A DNA stretch of 64,000 bases from assembly GCA_965198795.1 (NCBI GenBank), contig OZ240674.1:2232001-2296000 (forward strand), read 5' to 3'. Numbering within the stretch: the stretch's first letter is position 1; each line of letters opens with the position of its first letter. This document shows, piece by piece, positions 42,834 through 51,322 of this stretch. This stretch comes from G965198795 sp965198795 (GTDB lineage Bacteria; Pseudomonadota; Alphaproteobacteria; Rhodospirillales; Casp-alpha2). The translations under genes were made by a program, and so were the position numbers. The notes under the pieces are model-generated. The model was not told the origin of the DNA, ran no database searches, and saw only the letters and a list, made by a program, of their open reading frames with translations.

Positions 42834-43286
42834 ATGGGACGGCATGTGGTAGAGACGGTATTGGGTGGTTTTGTCCTTCTGATGGCGGGCGGGTTCCTGG
42901 TTTTCGCCTATGATCTGGCGCAAGTGACGGCAACGGCGGGCTATCCGGTCAACGCGACATTCTTGAATGTGGGCGGCCTGGAGCGGGGCGCCGACGTGCG
43001 GATCAGCGGCGTCAAGGTGGGAACCGTGCTGGCGCGCGATTACGGCCGGGAGGATTTTGACGCCCGGGTGGTGCTGTCCTTGAACCCCGATGTAAAGCTT
43101 CCCGCGGACACGATGGCGACGATCGACTCGGAAGGCATTTTGGGCGGCAAATACGTGCGGCTGACGCCGGGTAGGTCGCCGGACATTATTCCCGAAGGCG
43201 GCAGGATCGCCAAAACCGAGGATTTCAAATCCTTGGAAGAGCAAGTGGCGGAGATCATCTTCCTGGCCACTGGCGCCGAAAAGTAA
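42834..43286 (+). CDS. MlaD-family MCE protein, copy 2
   Basis: 150 residues with the same plan as the preceding gene: N-terminal membrane anchor (TVLGGFVLLMAGGFLVFAYD), then an MCE domain (NATFLNVGGLERGADVRISGVKVG, IDSEGILGGKYVRLTPG). Copy 1 and copy 2 are clearly related but diverged. Canonical MlaD is normally a single gene about this size, so this looks like a tandem paralogue pair; one may have specialised. The DUF2155 gene follows after 10 bp. Confidence 0.88.
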   Translation: MGRHVVETVLGGFVLLMAGGFLVFAYDLAQVTATAGYPVNATFLNVGGLERGADVRISGVKVGTVLARDYGREDFDARVVLSLNPDVKLPADTMATIDSEGILGGKYVRLTPGRSPDIIPEGGRIAKTEDFKSLEEQVAEIIFLATGAEK

Positions 43287-43296
43287 ACCTGTTCCC

Positions 43297-43716
43297 GTGA
43301 AGCGCGGCTTTTTCTATATTTTGATTGCGGCGGGGTTTTTGGTTTTTTCGGGAAGCCGGGTGATGGCGGCGTCTTTCGACGCGGCCGTCCTTCAGGCGCT
43401 GGACAAGGTTACGGCGCGGGTCACGACGCTGGATGCCCCCATCGGGCGTATCGTGAGATTCGGAACGCTTGAGATCATTGTTCGCCATTGTGACAAACGT
43501 CCGCCCGAGGAAACGCCTGAGTCCGCAGCCTTCATCGACATTTGGGACGCGCAGCCAGGCGAGCCGGCCAGCGGCGTGTTTCGCGGCTGGATGTTCGCCT
43601 CCAGCCCGGCGCTGAATCCGATGGAGCATCCGGTCTATGATGTTTGGATGCTGGACTGCAAAGGGCGGACCGCAGTCCCGCCGCCGGGACAGGCGGTTCC
43701 AGGTCCGGCGCGCTGA
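43297..43716 (+). CDS. DUF2155-domain exported protein
   Basis: 139 residues with a GTG start and a signal peptide (YILIAAGFLVFSGSRVMA). The domain is recognised by VTTLDAPIGRIVRFGTLEIIVRHCDKRPPEETPESAAF and WMFASSPALNPMEHPVYDVWMLDC, where two conserved cysteines could bond. DUF2155 proteins of unknown function are regularly found beside NDUFA12 and aat in alphaproteobacteria. It is convergent with aat, only 3 bp separating the stop regions. Confidence 0.88.
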   Translation: MKRGFFYILIAAGFLVFSGSRVMAASFDAAVLQALDKVTARVTTLDAPIGRIVRFGTLEIIVRHCDKRPPEETPESAAFIDIWDAQPGEPASGVFRGWMFASSPALNPMEHPVYDVWMLDCKGRTAVPPPGQAVPGPAR

Positions 43717-43719
43717 GCC

Positions 43720-44403
43720 TTAGTCTGACCGCGCGCGCCGAAAGAGCGTCTCCAGTTCCCGGACCAACTCCCGCCGCTCGACGGCGGCGGGAAACCGCGC
43801 CTGATAGCCAAGCGCCCGTTCAAGCTCTTGCAGATACCGGCGCGCCGGCCATTCAACGCAGCCGAACCGGGCTAGGTGGTCGGTCACGAACTGGGCGTCC
43901 AATAGCTTGAAGCCGCCCAGCCGGAGCCGCGCCACCAGATGGACCAGGGCGACCTTGCTGGCGTCCGTTTGGCGCGAGAACATGCTTTCACCGAAAAAAA
44001 CGCCGCGGAGCGACACGCCATAAAGCCCGCCGACCAATTCTCCGTTCCGTCGGCACTCGACGCTATGGGCGAATCCTAATTCAAATAGTTGGAGCATGGC
44101 GTTGCGAATGGGGGGATTGATCCAGCTTTCCCCGCGCCCGGGGGCGGGGGTGGCGCAAAGGTTGACGACACCCTCGAAATCCTCGTCGCAGGTGACGTCA
44201 AAAAAGCCTTTACGCACGACTTTCCGTAAACTCCTGGGCACGTGGAAGTCATTCAGAGGCAGCACGCCGCGTTCTTTTGGATCAACCCAAAAAACATGCG
44301 GATCGTCGCGGCTTTCCGCCATTGGAAAGATGCCGGCCGTATAGGCGCGGAGGAGAAGTTCGGGGCTTAGGCCGCCGGTTTCGCGATCCCGGCGGCTCAT
44401 CAC
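43720..44403 (-). CDS. aat: Leucyl/phenylalanyl-tRNA-protein transferase
   Basis: Transfers Leu or Phe from charged tRNA to N-terminal Arg/Lys of proteins, creating N-degrons recognised by ClpS (encoded at 29557). 227 residues with family segments ELLLRAYTAGIFPMAESRD, VFWVDPKERGVLPLNDFHVPRSL, TWV-like ESWINPPI, YRNGELVGGLYGVSLRGVFFGESMFSR and DASKVALVHLVARL. Together with ClpS/ClpA this gives the bacterial Leu/N-end rule pathway. It is followed by accC upstream on the same strand (stop to start 15 bp). Confidence 0.94.
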   Translation of the reverse strand: MMSRRDRETGGLSPELLLRAYTAGIFPMAESRDDPHVFWVDPKERGVLPLNDFHVPRSLRKVVRKGFFDVTCDEDFEGVVNLCATPAPGRGESWINPPIRNAMLQLFELGFAHSVECRRNGELVGGLYGVSLRGVFFGESMFSRQTDASKVALVHLVARLRLGGFKLLDAQFVTDHLARFGCVEWPARRYLQELERALGYQARFPAAVERRELVRELETLFRRARSD

Positions 44404-44418
44404 GGCGACCCCTTGCGC

Positions 44419-45765
44419 TTAATTCCCGCCGACGAAGCCTTCCAGCCAGTGGATGTCGTAATCGCCATTGATGAAGTCGGCCTCTTCGATAATTCGTTGA
44501 TGCAGCGAAATGCTGGTCGAAATGCCGTCGATGACATATTCAGTCAGCGCGCGCCGCAGCCGCATCATGCACTCGTTCCGGCTTGAGCCGTGAACGATCA
44601 GCTTGGCGATCATACTGTCATAGTGAGGTGGGACGGAATAGCCCGTGTAAAGCGCCGAATCGATCCGCACTCCCAAGCCGCCCGGAGCGTGATAGACGCC
44701 GACCTTGCCCGGCGAGGGCATGAAGGTTTCCGGGTTTTCCGCATTGATCCGGCATTCGATGGCGTGGCCGTTGAAGGTGACTTGTTCTTGAGTAAAGCTG
44801 ATAGGCATTCCCTGGGCGATGCGGACCATTTCCCGCACCAGATCGAGGCCGGTGACGGCTTCGGTCACGGGATGTTCGACCTGAAGGCGGGTGTTCATCT
44901 CGATAAAGTAGAATTCGCCGTTCTCATAAAGGAACTCAATGGTTCCGGCGGACCGGTAACCGAGCTTTTTGACGGCCGACGCCGCGATTTCGCCAATCCT
45001 CTCTCGCACGTCGGCGTTGAGCGCGGGCGAAGGGGCTTCCTCCAGGATTTTTTGATGGCGGCGCTGAAGCGAGCAATCCCGTTCGCCCAAATGCACGACA
45101 TTGCCGTGCTCGTCAGCCATAATCTGAATTTCGATGTGGCGCGGTTTGCCGAGGTATTTCTCGATATAGACGGCGCCGTCGCCAAAGGCGGCCATGGCTT
45201 CCGTTCGCGCGGTCTTGAGGGCGGCCGCGAGTTCCTCTTCCGAGTTGGCGACCTTCATGCCGCGCCCGCCGCCACCAGCGGCGGCCTTAATGATAACGGG
45301 AAAGCCGACGCCCTTGGCGACCCGCACGGCTTCAAGCGGGTCCGTAACACCGCCGTCGGAGCCAGGGACCACCGGGATGCCGGCTTCCCTGGCCGCTTTC
45401 TTGGCGGCGATCTTGTCGCCCATCAAGCGAATGTGATGGGCGGAGGGGCCGATAAACGTAAAGCCGTGCTCTTCGACCATGGCGGCGAAGTCGGCGTTTT
45501 CCGACAAAAACCCATAACCGGGATGGATGGCGTCCGCGTTGCTGATCGCCGCCGCGGACAGGATGGCGGGGATGGAGAGATAGCTGTCTTTGGCAGCGGG
45601 CGGGCCGATACACACACTTTCGTCGGCGAGGCGGACATGCATGGCTTCCGTGTCGGCCGTCGAGTGCACGGCCACCGTCGCGACGCCCATCTCGCGGCAC
45701 GCCCGCAAAATCCGAAGCGCGATTTCGCCCCGGTTGGCGATCAGGACCTTTTCGATCATGGTCAT
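44419..45765 (-). CDS. accC: Biotin carboxylase subunit of acetyl-CoA carboxylase
   Basis: ATP-dependent carboxylation of biotin on AccB, first step of fatty acid synthesis. Segments: KVLIANRGEIALRILRACRE at the N-terminus, AAAGGGGRGMKVANSEEEL (ATP-grasp glycine loop), YIEKYLGKPRHIEIQIMAD, ERDCSLQRRHQKILEEAPSPAL and FIEMNTRLQVEHPVTEAVTGLDL. 448 residues, full length. It lies directly downstream of accB (13 bp), the classical accBC operon, with aroQ leading. Confidence 0.97.
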   Translation of the reverse strand: MTMIEKVLIANRGEIALRILRACREMGVATVAVHSTADTEAMHVRLADESVCIGPPAAKDSYLSIPAILSAAAISNADAIHPGYGFLSENADFAAMVEEHGFTFIGPSAHHIRLMGDKIAAKKAAREAGIPVVPGSDGGVTDPLEAVRVAKGVGFPVIIKAAAGGGGRGMKVANSEEELAAALKTARTEAMAAFGDGAVYIEKYLGKPRHIEIQIMADEHGNVVHLGERDCSLQRRHQKILEEAPSPALNADVRERIGEIAASAVKKLGYRSAGTIEFLYENGEFYFIEMNTRLQVEHPVTEAVTGLDLVREMVRIAQGMPISFTQEQVTFNGHAIECRINAENPETFMPSPGKVGVYHAPGGLGVRIDSALYTGYSVPPHYDSMIAKLIVHGSSRNECMMRLRRALTEYVIDGISTSISLHQRIIEEADFINGDYDIHWLEGFVGGN

Positions 45766-45777
45766 CCGCCCAAGCCG

Positions 45778-46236
45778 TTATTCGATGATCATCAAGGCGG
45801 CGCCGAATTCCACCGGCTCGCCGCTTTCGACCAGGATCTGCAAAACGTTTCCGGCTTTTGGCGCGGTGATTGGATTGAACACTTTCATGGCTTCGATCAG
45901 CAGAAGCGTTTGGCCTGCGGAAACCGTATCGCCCACCTTTACGAAATCCGGGCTGTCGGGGTCGGGCGAAAGATAAGTTACGCCGACCATCGGCGATGTG
46001 ACGGCGCCCGGATGCTTGGAGAGATCGTCGCCAACGGCCGCGGGAGCGGCTTCCGGAGTTGGAGCCTGCGGCGCGGCGGGGGCCGCCGGTTGCATTACCG
46101 TATTCCCCTTGGCGGCGCGGATTGTCCAGCCTTCTGTTTCGATCTCGATTTCGCCCAAGCCCGTCTCGTCCAGAAGTCCGGCGAGCTTACGAATGGCGGC
46201 GGCGTCGATGTCTGTTTCCTTGGGGCCTTTAGCCAT
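45778..46236 (-). CDS. accB: Biotin carboxyl carrier protein of acetyl-CoA carboxylase
   Basis: Carries biotin on the Lys of EAMKVFN (LLLIEAMKVFNPITAP) near the C-terminus; the V-for-M variation of EAMKM is common. The N-terminal part (IRKLAGLLDETGLGEIEIETEGWTIRAAKG) is the AccB N-domain, joined by an Ala/Pro-rich linker (PAAPAAPQAPTPEAAPAA) to the lipoyl-like biotinyl domain. 152 residues. Upstream of accC and downstream of aroQ on the minus strand. Confidence 0.96.
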   Translation of the reverse strand: MAKGPKETDIDAAAIRKLAGLLDETGLGEIEIETEGWTIRAAKGNTVMQPAAPAAPQAPTPEAAPAAVGDDLSKHPGAVTSPMVGVTYLSPDPDSPDFVKVGDTVSAGQTLLLIEAMKVFNPITAPKAGNVLQILVESGEPVEFGAALMIIE

Positions 46237-46268
46237 GGTCGGTCGTCCTTGATGGAGAGGTTGATCAG

Positions 46269-46709
46269 TCAGGGGTGAAGGCGCTTGACCAACGCCTGAA
46301 TGGCGAACAGGTATCCATCGGCGCCGAGGCCGCAGATCATGCCCGCCGCCGCTTGTGAAAGATAAGAGACGTGGCGGAAGTCCTCACGCTGATGAATGTT
46401 CGAGAGATGAACCTCAATGCATGGCAACTCCGCAGCCGAAACAGCGTCCAGGAGCGCGACGGAGGTATGGGTATAGGCGCCGGCGTTGATAATTAAACCA
46501 TCGAAGGCGCCGCGGGCGTCCTGCACCCAGGTAATCAACTCGCCTTCCGAGTTCGTTTGGCGGAAATCGACCGCAGCGCCCAGAGCGTTCGCTTGTGCCA
46601 CGCACAGACTTTCGATGTCGGCCAGCGTTTGGGCGCCGTATATTTCAGGCTCGCGGGCGCCCAACATGTTCAGGTTGGGGCCATTCAGGACAAGCAGGGA
46701 CGCGGACAT
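46269..46709 (-). CDS. aroQ: 3-Dehydroquinate dehydratase, type II
   Basis: Shikimate pathway enzyme converting 3-dehydroquinate to 3-dehydroshikimate. 146 residues: LVLNGPNLNMLGAREPEIYGA with the catalytic Tyr, FRQTNSEGELITWVQDA, FDGLIINAGAYTHTSVAL, CIEVHLSNIHQREDFRHVSYLSQAAAG with the catalytic His and Arg. The aroQ-accB-accC order is conserved in alphaproteobacteria. It faces thiSG head to head across a 190-bp gap. Confidence 0.96.
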   Translation of the reverse strand: MSASLLVLNGPNLNMLGAREPEIYGAQTLADIESLCVAQANALGAAVDFRQTNSEGELITWVQDARGAFDGLIINAGAYTHTSVALLDAVSAAELPCIEVHLSNIHQREDFRHVSYLSQAAAGMICGLGADGYLFAIQALVKRLHP

Positions 46710-46901
46710 AGGGAGTCGCCAAAGACGGAGTGAGCGGCGCGCATGCGCTTTCGCCGCTTATACCACGGCGCGCGCTCAATAAAACCATTGCGTATTTTGC
46801 AAGGTTCGAATGAGAAACCCTTCCATCTGCTTGGTTGATGAGACGAGCCTGCCCGGCGCATACTCAAGGCGCCTTTCAATTTCACGAGAAAGCCAGAACT
46901 C

Positions 46902-47894
46902 ATGGAACTGCTGATCAACGGCGAAACCAAGCAATTCGAGGGTCCGTTGACCGTCGAGGGCTTGTTGCGCGATATCGGCCTGGACCCGGCCAAAGTCGCG
47001 GTCGAGCGCAATCTGGAGATCGTGCCGAAGTCCACCTACGAGGGCGCCGCCCTGACGGACGGCGACAAGCTTGAGATCGTCCATTTCATCGGCGGCGGCG
47101 CTCCCGATTCGATTCAGGCCGGGGATGACGACTGGCTGGAAGTGGCCGGACACCGGTTCAAATCGCGCTTGATCACTGGCACGGGAAAGTACAAGGACTA
47201 CGCCTTGAACGCGGCCGCGGCGGAAGCAGCCGAGTCGGAAATGGTGACTGTGGCGGTGCGCCGGGTGAACCTGACGGACCCCGATCAGCCGCTGTTGGTG
47301 GATTATCTGGACCCGGGGAAGTTCACCTATTTGCCCAACACGGCAGGCTGTTTCACCACCGAAGACGCGGTCCGCACGCTGCGCCTCGCCCGTGAGGCCG
47401 GGGGCTGGAATCTGGTGAAGCTGGAAATTTTGGGCGAGCAGCGCACGCTCTATCCGATGATGCCCGAAACCATCGAAGCCACGGCGGCGCTCACCGAGGA
47501 GGGCTTCCAGGTGATGGCCTACTGCTCCGACGATCCGATCCTGTGCAAGCGGGTGGAAGAGGCGGGCGCCGTCGCCATCATGCCGCTGGGCGCGCCCATC
47601 GGTTCCGGTCTCGGCATTCAGAATCCGGTCAATATTCGTTTGATCATTGAACAGGCCGAGGCGCCCGTGATCGTCGACGCTGGTGTGGGCACCGCGTCCG
47701 ACGCGGCCATCGCCATGGAGCTGGGCTGCGACGGCGTTCTGATGAACACGGCCATCGCCGAGGCCGGCGATCCCATCAAGATGGCCCGCGCCATGAAATA
47801 CGCGGTTCGCGCCGGACGCCTGGCCTATCTGGCGGGCCGGATGCCGAAGAAGAAATACGCCGATCCGTCCTCGCCGCTGAATGGGCTGATTTAG
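46902..47894 (+). CDS. ThiS-ThiG fusion: sulfur carrier protein / thiazole synthase
   Basis: 330 residues. Residues 1-66 are ThiS (MELLINGETKQFEGPLTVEG, VERNLEIVPKSTYE) ending in IGGG, the double-glycine end that becomes a thiocarboxylate. From about 79 the ThiG TIM barrel follows: FKSRLITGTGKYKDY, AVRRVNL, LPNTAGCFTTEDAVRTLRLA, NLVKLEILG (Schiff-base Lys near 173), IMPLGAPIGSGLGIQN and VIVDAGVGTASDAAIAMELGCDGVLMNTAIA. Both activities build the thiazole of thiamine. In separate ThiS the GG is C-terminal and free, so the fusion raises the question of processing. No TPP riboswitch is seen. Confidence 0.93.
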   Translation: MELLINGETKQFEGPLTVEGLLRDIGLDPAKVAVERNLEIVPKSTYEGAALTDGDKLEIVHFIGGGAPDSIQAGDDDWLEVAGHRFKSRLITGTGKYKDYALNAAAAEAAESEMVTVAVRRVNLTDPDQPLLVDYLDPGKFTYLPNTAGCFTTEDAVRTLRLAREAGGWNLVKLEILGEQRTLYPMMPETIEATAALTEEGFQVMAYCSDDPILCKRVEEAGAVAIMPLGAPIGSGLGIQNPVNIRLIIEQAEAPVIVDAGVGTASDAAIAMELGCDGVLMNTAIAEAGDPIKMARAMKYAVRAGRLAYLAGRMPKKKYADPSSPLNGLI

Positions 47895-47995
47895 CGGGAC
47901 CGTCATCCCCGAACTCGTATCCGGGGAGCGGGGGCGGGAAACCCGCGCCCGGAGACGGCGGGGTCCGGCATGGAAATGACGCGGGAACGATAAGA

Positions 47996-48601
47996 ATGCT
48001 TGCGGACCGTCATGATTTATCCCAATGGGGCTGTCCGCGGGGACTGGCCGGCTGGTGGGTCGCCGCCATCATGGCGGTGAAGAACACGGGCTTTATTCAA
48101 AGCGCGGTCGATCATCTCGCCGTGCCGGACGGCGGGCGTGTGCTCGAGATCGGATGCGGTGACGGCAAGGGGCTCTGGTGTCTTCAGAACCGTTTCCCGA
48201 AGACGGAGGCCATCGGTCTTGATCATTCCTGGATGATGGCGCTCAGAGCCGTACATCGCTCACCTCGCGTCGTTCAGGGGGACGCCGTGTCCTTGCCGTT
48301 TGGGAACGAAACCCTGGATGCGGTGATAACCGTCAACTGTTTTCATTTCTGGAGCGATAAAGCCGCCGGGTTGCGGGAGATTCTGCGCGTCTTGAAGCCG
48401 GGAGGGTGTTTGGTGGTGACGCAACGTATCGGCAAGCTGACATGGCGCGGAAGCGTTAAGGGAAGGGCAAGGGGGCTGAACCGCGTCGAGAAGGCCGCCT
48501 GGCAAATGGAAGAGGCCGGTTTCCGGGTGGAGAAGCCGGCGCCCAAGCCTGTCGGCAAACTTCAAGCCGGGTCCGCATTGGGCGTCAAGGCGCTGGCGTA
48601 A
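47996..48601 (+). CDS. Class I SAM-dependent methyltransferase
   Basis: 201 residues. SAM-binding motif I is GRVLEIGCGDGKGLWCLQNR; then AIGLDHSWMM (motif post I), VVQGDAVSLPFGNETLDAVITVNCFHFW (motifs II/III) and LREILRVLKPGGCLVVTQRIG. This is the Methyltransf_11 pattern used for small molecules or lipids. The N-terminus (LSQWGCPRGLAGWWVAAIMA) is short and partly hydrophobic, typical of small methyltransferases near ubiquinone or menaquinone type enzymes, but the substrate is not evident. It is about 100 bp downstream of thiSG; a GC-rich hairpin lies in that gap. Confidence 0.85.
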   Translation: MLADRHDLSQWGCPRGLAGWWVAAIMAVKNTGFIQSAVDHLAVPDGGRVLEIGCGDGKGLWCLQNRFPKTEAIGLDHSWMMALRAVHRSPRVVQGDAVSLPFGNETLDAVITVNCFHFWSDKAAGLREILRVLKPGGCLVVTQRIGKLTWRGSVKGRARGLNRVEKAAWQMEEAGFRVEKPAPKPVGKLQAGSALGVKALA

Positions 48602-49271
48602 ATTCAGCTTACCCGTGCGGTTTAGAGCGTCATGGCGTCAAGTAGATCCGCTTTATGGGTTTCCAAGACGTTTGTCGTCATTCAAGACGCCGGCCGGAGA
48701 AGGAAGGCGGCGCGTTATGGTGCGGCCTTAATTCCCTTGATCTTATGGAACGGGTTGGTTCAGCGGTGTTTAGCGGACGCGGCGCGGCTTCGCAAACCGG
48801 CGCCCGCAACAGCCACGTCAGCCTGGAGCTTTTCGGCGCGCCGCCGCCGTGTTTTCCCCGTCCTCATCGCTCCGGCTTCGATCATCCTCACACCTCCCGT
48901 TTTGTCACTCCCGCGAAGGCGGGAGTCCATCGCGGCGGCCCGCGTTCCAATCCGGTCATGCGTGAGGAAGAGTGGTCTGAATTCCCGCCTTCGCGGTAAT
49001 GACACGTTGATTCCATGCGGGATCGTCATACGTACCCCACCCGCGCGCGCCCCGCGAACGCGCCAGCCATGCCAAAACGCGGAGCATGAATACACCTGAT
49101 TTCATAACGCTCTAGGCATGAGCGTCCCAGCCGGCCAGTTATGAACTGTCCGGTCCATGTTCTCATATTCCGCCATGGTGAAGATCGCCGGTTCCGTTCA
49201 AACCCGGAGTTGTTCTCACATGGTCCCGCGCTGGCTGGCGTGGACAGAGCGCGGGCGGAGAAATTGGCCGC
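48602..49271. other. Gene-free stretch containing a palindromic element
   Basis: 670 bp without a credible gene. It includes the MITE-like element copy B (48904-49003). Frames that cross it run through the palindromes and lack ribosome-binding sites. The last 170 bp before the convergent helicase gene show no recognisable signal. Confidence 0.55.
48904..49003. repeat. MITE-like palindromic element, copy B
   Basis: The left arm is GTCACTCCCGCGAAGGCGGG, followed by AGTCC (48904-48928). The right arm is ATTCCCGCCTTCGCGGTAATGAC (48981-49003), with substitutions from copies A and C. The interior starts GCGGCGGCCCGCGTTCCAATC like the other copies, then diverges and is shorter. Confidence 0.75.
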
Positions 49272-50600
49272 TTAAACCTTGGGAAGGGCGACGTTTAGAA
49301 ACGCGGGCATATGATCGCCGAGCCCGACGACGGGCTCGCCCGGCTCGCGGTCTTCGTCACGGCGGACCTTTCCGCCTCTGCGGGACGGGCGTTCCCGTTT
49401 TTCAGGAACATCGTCATTGGCGGCTTCCTCGGGCGCTGGTTCCCCCATTTTCTGCGCGTCGCCGACGTTCAGGGCGGGGATGTCCTTGCCGATCAGTTCC
49501 TGGATCGCTTTTACGTATTTGCCGTCTTCCGGGCCCGCGATGGAATGAGCGACGCCATCGCGGCCCGCCCGGCCCGTTCGGCCGATGCGGTGCACGTAAT
49601 CTTCCGCGTGGGTCGGAATGTCGAAATTGAACACGTGGCTCATCGCTGGAATATCGAGCCCCCGGGCCGCCACGTCCGAGCAGACCAGGAGATTGAAATC
49701 ACCCGATTTGAATTTGGTCAGCGTCTCCGTCCGCACGGACTGCACCATGTCGCCATGCAGCCGGTCCGCAGCGTAGCCATGGCGCTGCAAGGAACGATAA
49801 ACGATATCCACATCACGCTTGCGATTGCAAAAGATGATGGCGTTGGCGGGCTGTTCCAACTCGATCAATTGACGCAACATATTGCGTTTTCGTTTGGCGA
49901 GACCCAGTTGATCGCGTTTGTTCGCTTTCACCGTCACCAGGCCTTGTTTGATGTTCTCATTGGTCGAGGACGGCGGCGCGACGGTGATTTCCCTCGGATT
50001 GATCAGGAACCGTTCCGCCAAACGTTTGATGGGCGGCGGCATGGTGGCCGAGAATAGCAGCGTGGTCTTTAAGGGCGGCAGCAGCCCGGCGATTTTCTCC
50101 ACATCCGGGATGAAGCCCATGTCCAACATCCGGTCCGCTTCGTCGATGACGAAGACCTTCACGTCGTTCAGCAGCAGATGCCCCCGGTCGAACACATCCA
50201 TTAGCCGGCCGGGCGTCGCGATGAGCACGTCCACACCGGCTTCGATCTTCTTGATTTGAGGACCCATGTTCTCGCCGCCGATCAGCAGCGCGTGTTGCAG
50301 CTTGGTGTACTTGCCGTAGGTAACGAAGTTTTCAGCCACTTGCGCGGCCAGTTCCCGCGTCGGCTCTAGGATCAACGAGCGCGGCATGCGCGCCTTGGCC
50401 CGACCGGACGACAGAATATCGATCATGGGAAGAGTGAAGGATGCGGTTTTTCCGGTCCCCGTTTGCGCGCAACCCAGCACGTCCCTGCCCATCAAGACTT
50501 TCGGAATCGCTTCTGTTTGAATAGGCGTGGGCGTTTCATAGCCCGCGTCGGTGACGGCTTGAAGTAACTCGTCACTCAGGCCTAGATCGGCAAATTTCAT
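49272..50600 (-). CDS. DEAD-box RNA helicase (RhlE-like)
   Basis: ATP-dependent RNA helicase, 442 residues. Motifs in order: Q motif (FADLGLSDELLQAV, PTPIQTEAIP), motif I AQTGTGKT, Ia PTRELA, Ib TPGRLMD, II VIDEADRMLDMGF (DEAD), III SATMPP, IV IIFCNRKRDVD, V ARGLDIPAM and VI HRIGRTGRAG. The C-terminus is a charged extension (PEKRERPSRRGGKVRRDED), likely for RNA binding. Probably involved in ribosome assembly or RNA decay. Alphaproteobacteria carry several paralogues, so I do not assign a single symbol. Confidence 0.93.
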   Translation of the reverse strand: MKFADLGLSDELLQAVTDAGYETPTPIQTEAIPKVLMGRDVLGCAQTGTGKTASFTLPMIDILSSGRAKARMPRSLILEPTRELAAQVAENFVTYGKYTKLQHALLIGGENMGPQIKKIEAGVDVLIATPGRLMDVFDRGHLLLNDVKVFVIDEADRMLDMGFIPDVEKIAGLLPPLKTTLLFSATMPPPIKRLAERFLINPREITVAPPSSTNENIKQGLVTVKANKRDQLGLAKRKRNMLRQLIELEQPANAIIFCNRKRDVDIVYRSLQRHGYAADRLHGDMVQSVRTETLTKFKSGDFNLLVCSDVAARGLDIPAMSHVFNFDIPTHAEDYVHRIGRTGRAGRDGVAHSIAGPEDGKYVKAIQELIGKDIPALNVGDAQKMGEPAPEEAANDDVPEKRERPSRRGGKVRRDEDREPGEPVVGLGDHMPAFLNVALPKV

Positions 50601-50749
50601 ACGGTCGTCGCTTCCGCTTTGTCGCGTGCAAGGGGCCTCATGACCCTTTCCAGGAAAGTGGGGATATTATGAATCCAGCTTGCCAAGTCAATGAAAGCCG
50701 TGTCACCCCTTTATGAACTCTGCTTGCATGAGGCGTGGAAACCATAAAT

Positions 50750-51322
50750 ATGAACCCTTCATCGACAAATCAACGTGGAATTATTCGTCCTTATCGAGAC
50801 TCTTATCCGGTCATCGACAAGGACGCCTTTATCGCCGAGGGCGCCGTTATCGTGGGTGATGTGGAAATCGGCCCGCGATCTTCCGTCTGGTACGGCTGCG
50901 TGCTGCGAGGCGACATGAACCATATCCGGGTGGGGGAAGAAACCAACATCCAGGACGGCGCCATTGTCCACGTGGATTCAAAAACATACCCGACAATTAT
51001 CGGCAACCGGGTCACCATCGGGCATTCCGCGCTGATTCATGCGGCGACTTTGAAGGACGGCTGCATGATCGGGATGCGGGCGACGGTGATGGATGGCGCG
51101 GTGGTCGGCTCGCGGTCCCTGGTTGCCGCCGGCGCGCTCGTGACGCCGGGTAAGATCATCGGCGACGGCGAGGTTTGGGCCGGCGCGCCCGCCCGGCTCC
51201 TGCGTAAGCTGTCCGTTAAGGACGCAGAGATGCTGGATTACATTTGGCCCAGCTATTCGAAGTTGGGCGCGGAATACGCCGAGGCCGGACTTGATCAACG
51301 GCATGCGGCGGCACGCGGGTGA
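50750..51322 (+). CDS. Gamma-class carbonic anhydrase-like protein
   Basis: Left-handed beta-helix of hexapeptide repeats, about 190 residues, with typical GAVIVGDVEIGPRSSVWYGCVLRGDMNHIRVGEETNIQDGAIVH. Metal-ligand histidines are in VHVD, IGHSALIHAATLKDG. At this length it is closer to the Cam-like/YrdA carbonic-anhydrase-fold group than to acyltransferases. An in-frame GTG at 50735 is also possible. It overlaps the start of meaB by a few bases, so the two are co-translated, although no functional link is evident. Confidence 0.85.
   Translation: MNPSSTNQRGIIRPYRDSYPVIDKDAFIAEGAVIVGDVEIGPRSSVWYGCVLRGDMNHIRVGEETNIQDGAIVHVDSKTYPTIIGNRVTIGHSALIHAATLKDGCMIGMRATVMDGAVVGSRSLVAAGALVTPGKIIGDGEVWAGAPARLLRKLSVKDAEMLDYIWPSYSKLGAEYAEAGLDQRHAAARG

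Noticed and set aside
44590..46278. 562-codon plus-strand frame opposite accC/accB
   Set aside because: Complete antisense shadow of accC and accB.
46710..46901. TPP riboswitch upstream of the ThiS-ThiG gene
   Set aside because: No CTGAGA core or conserved thi-box sequence found in the gap.
48632..49099. Plus-strand 155-codon frame after the methyltransferase
   Set aside because: Runs through the palindromic element copy B; no family, no ribosome-binding site.
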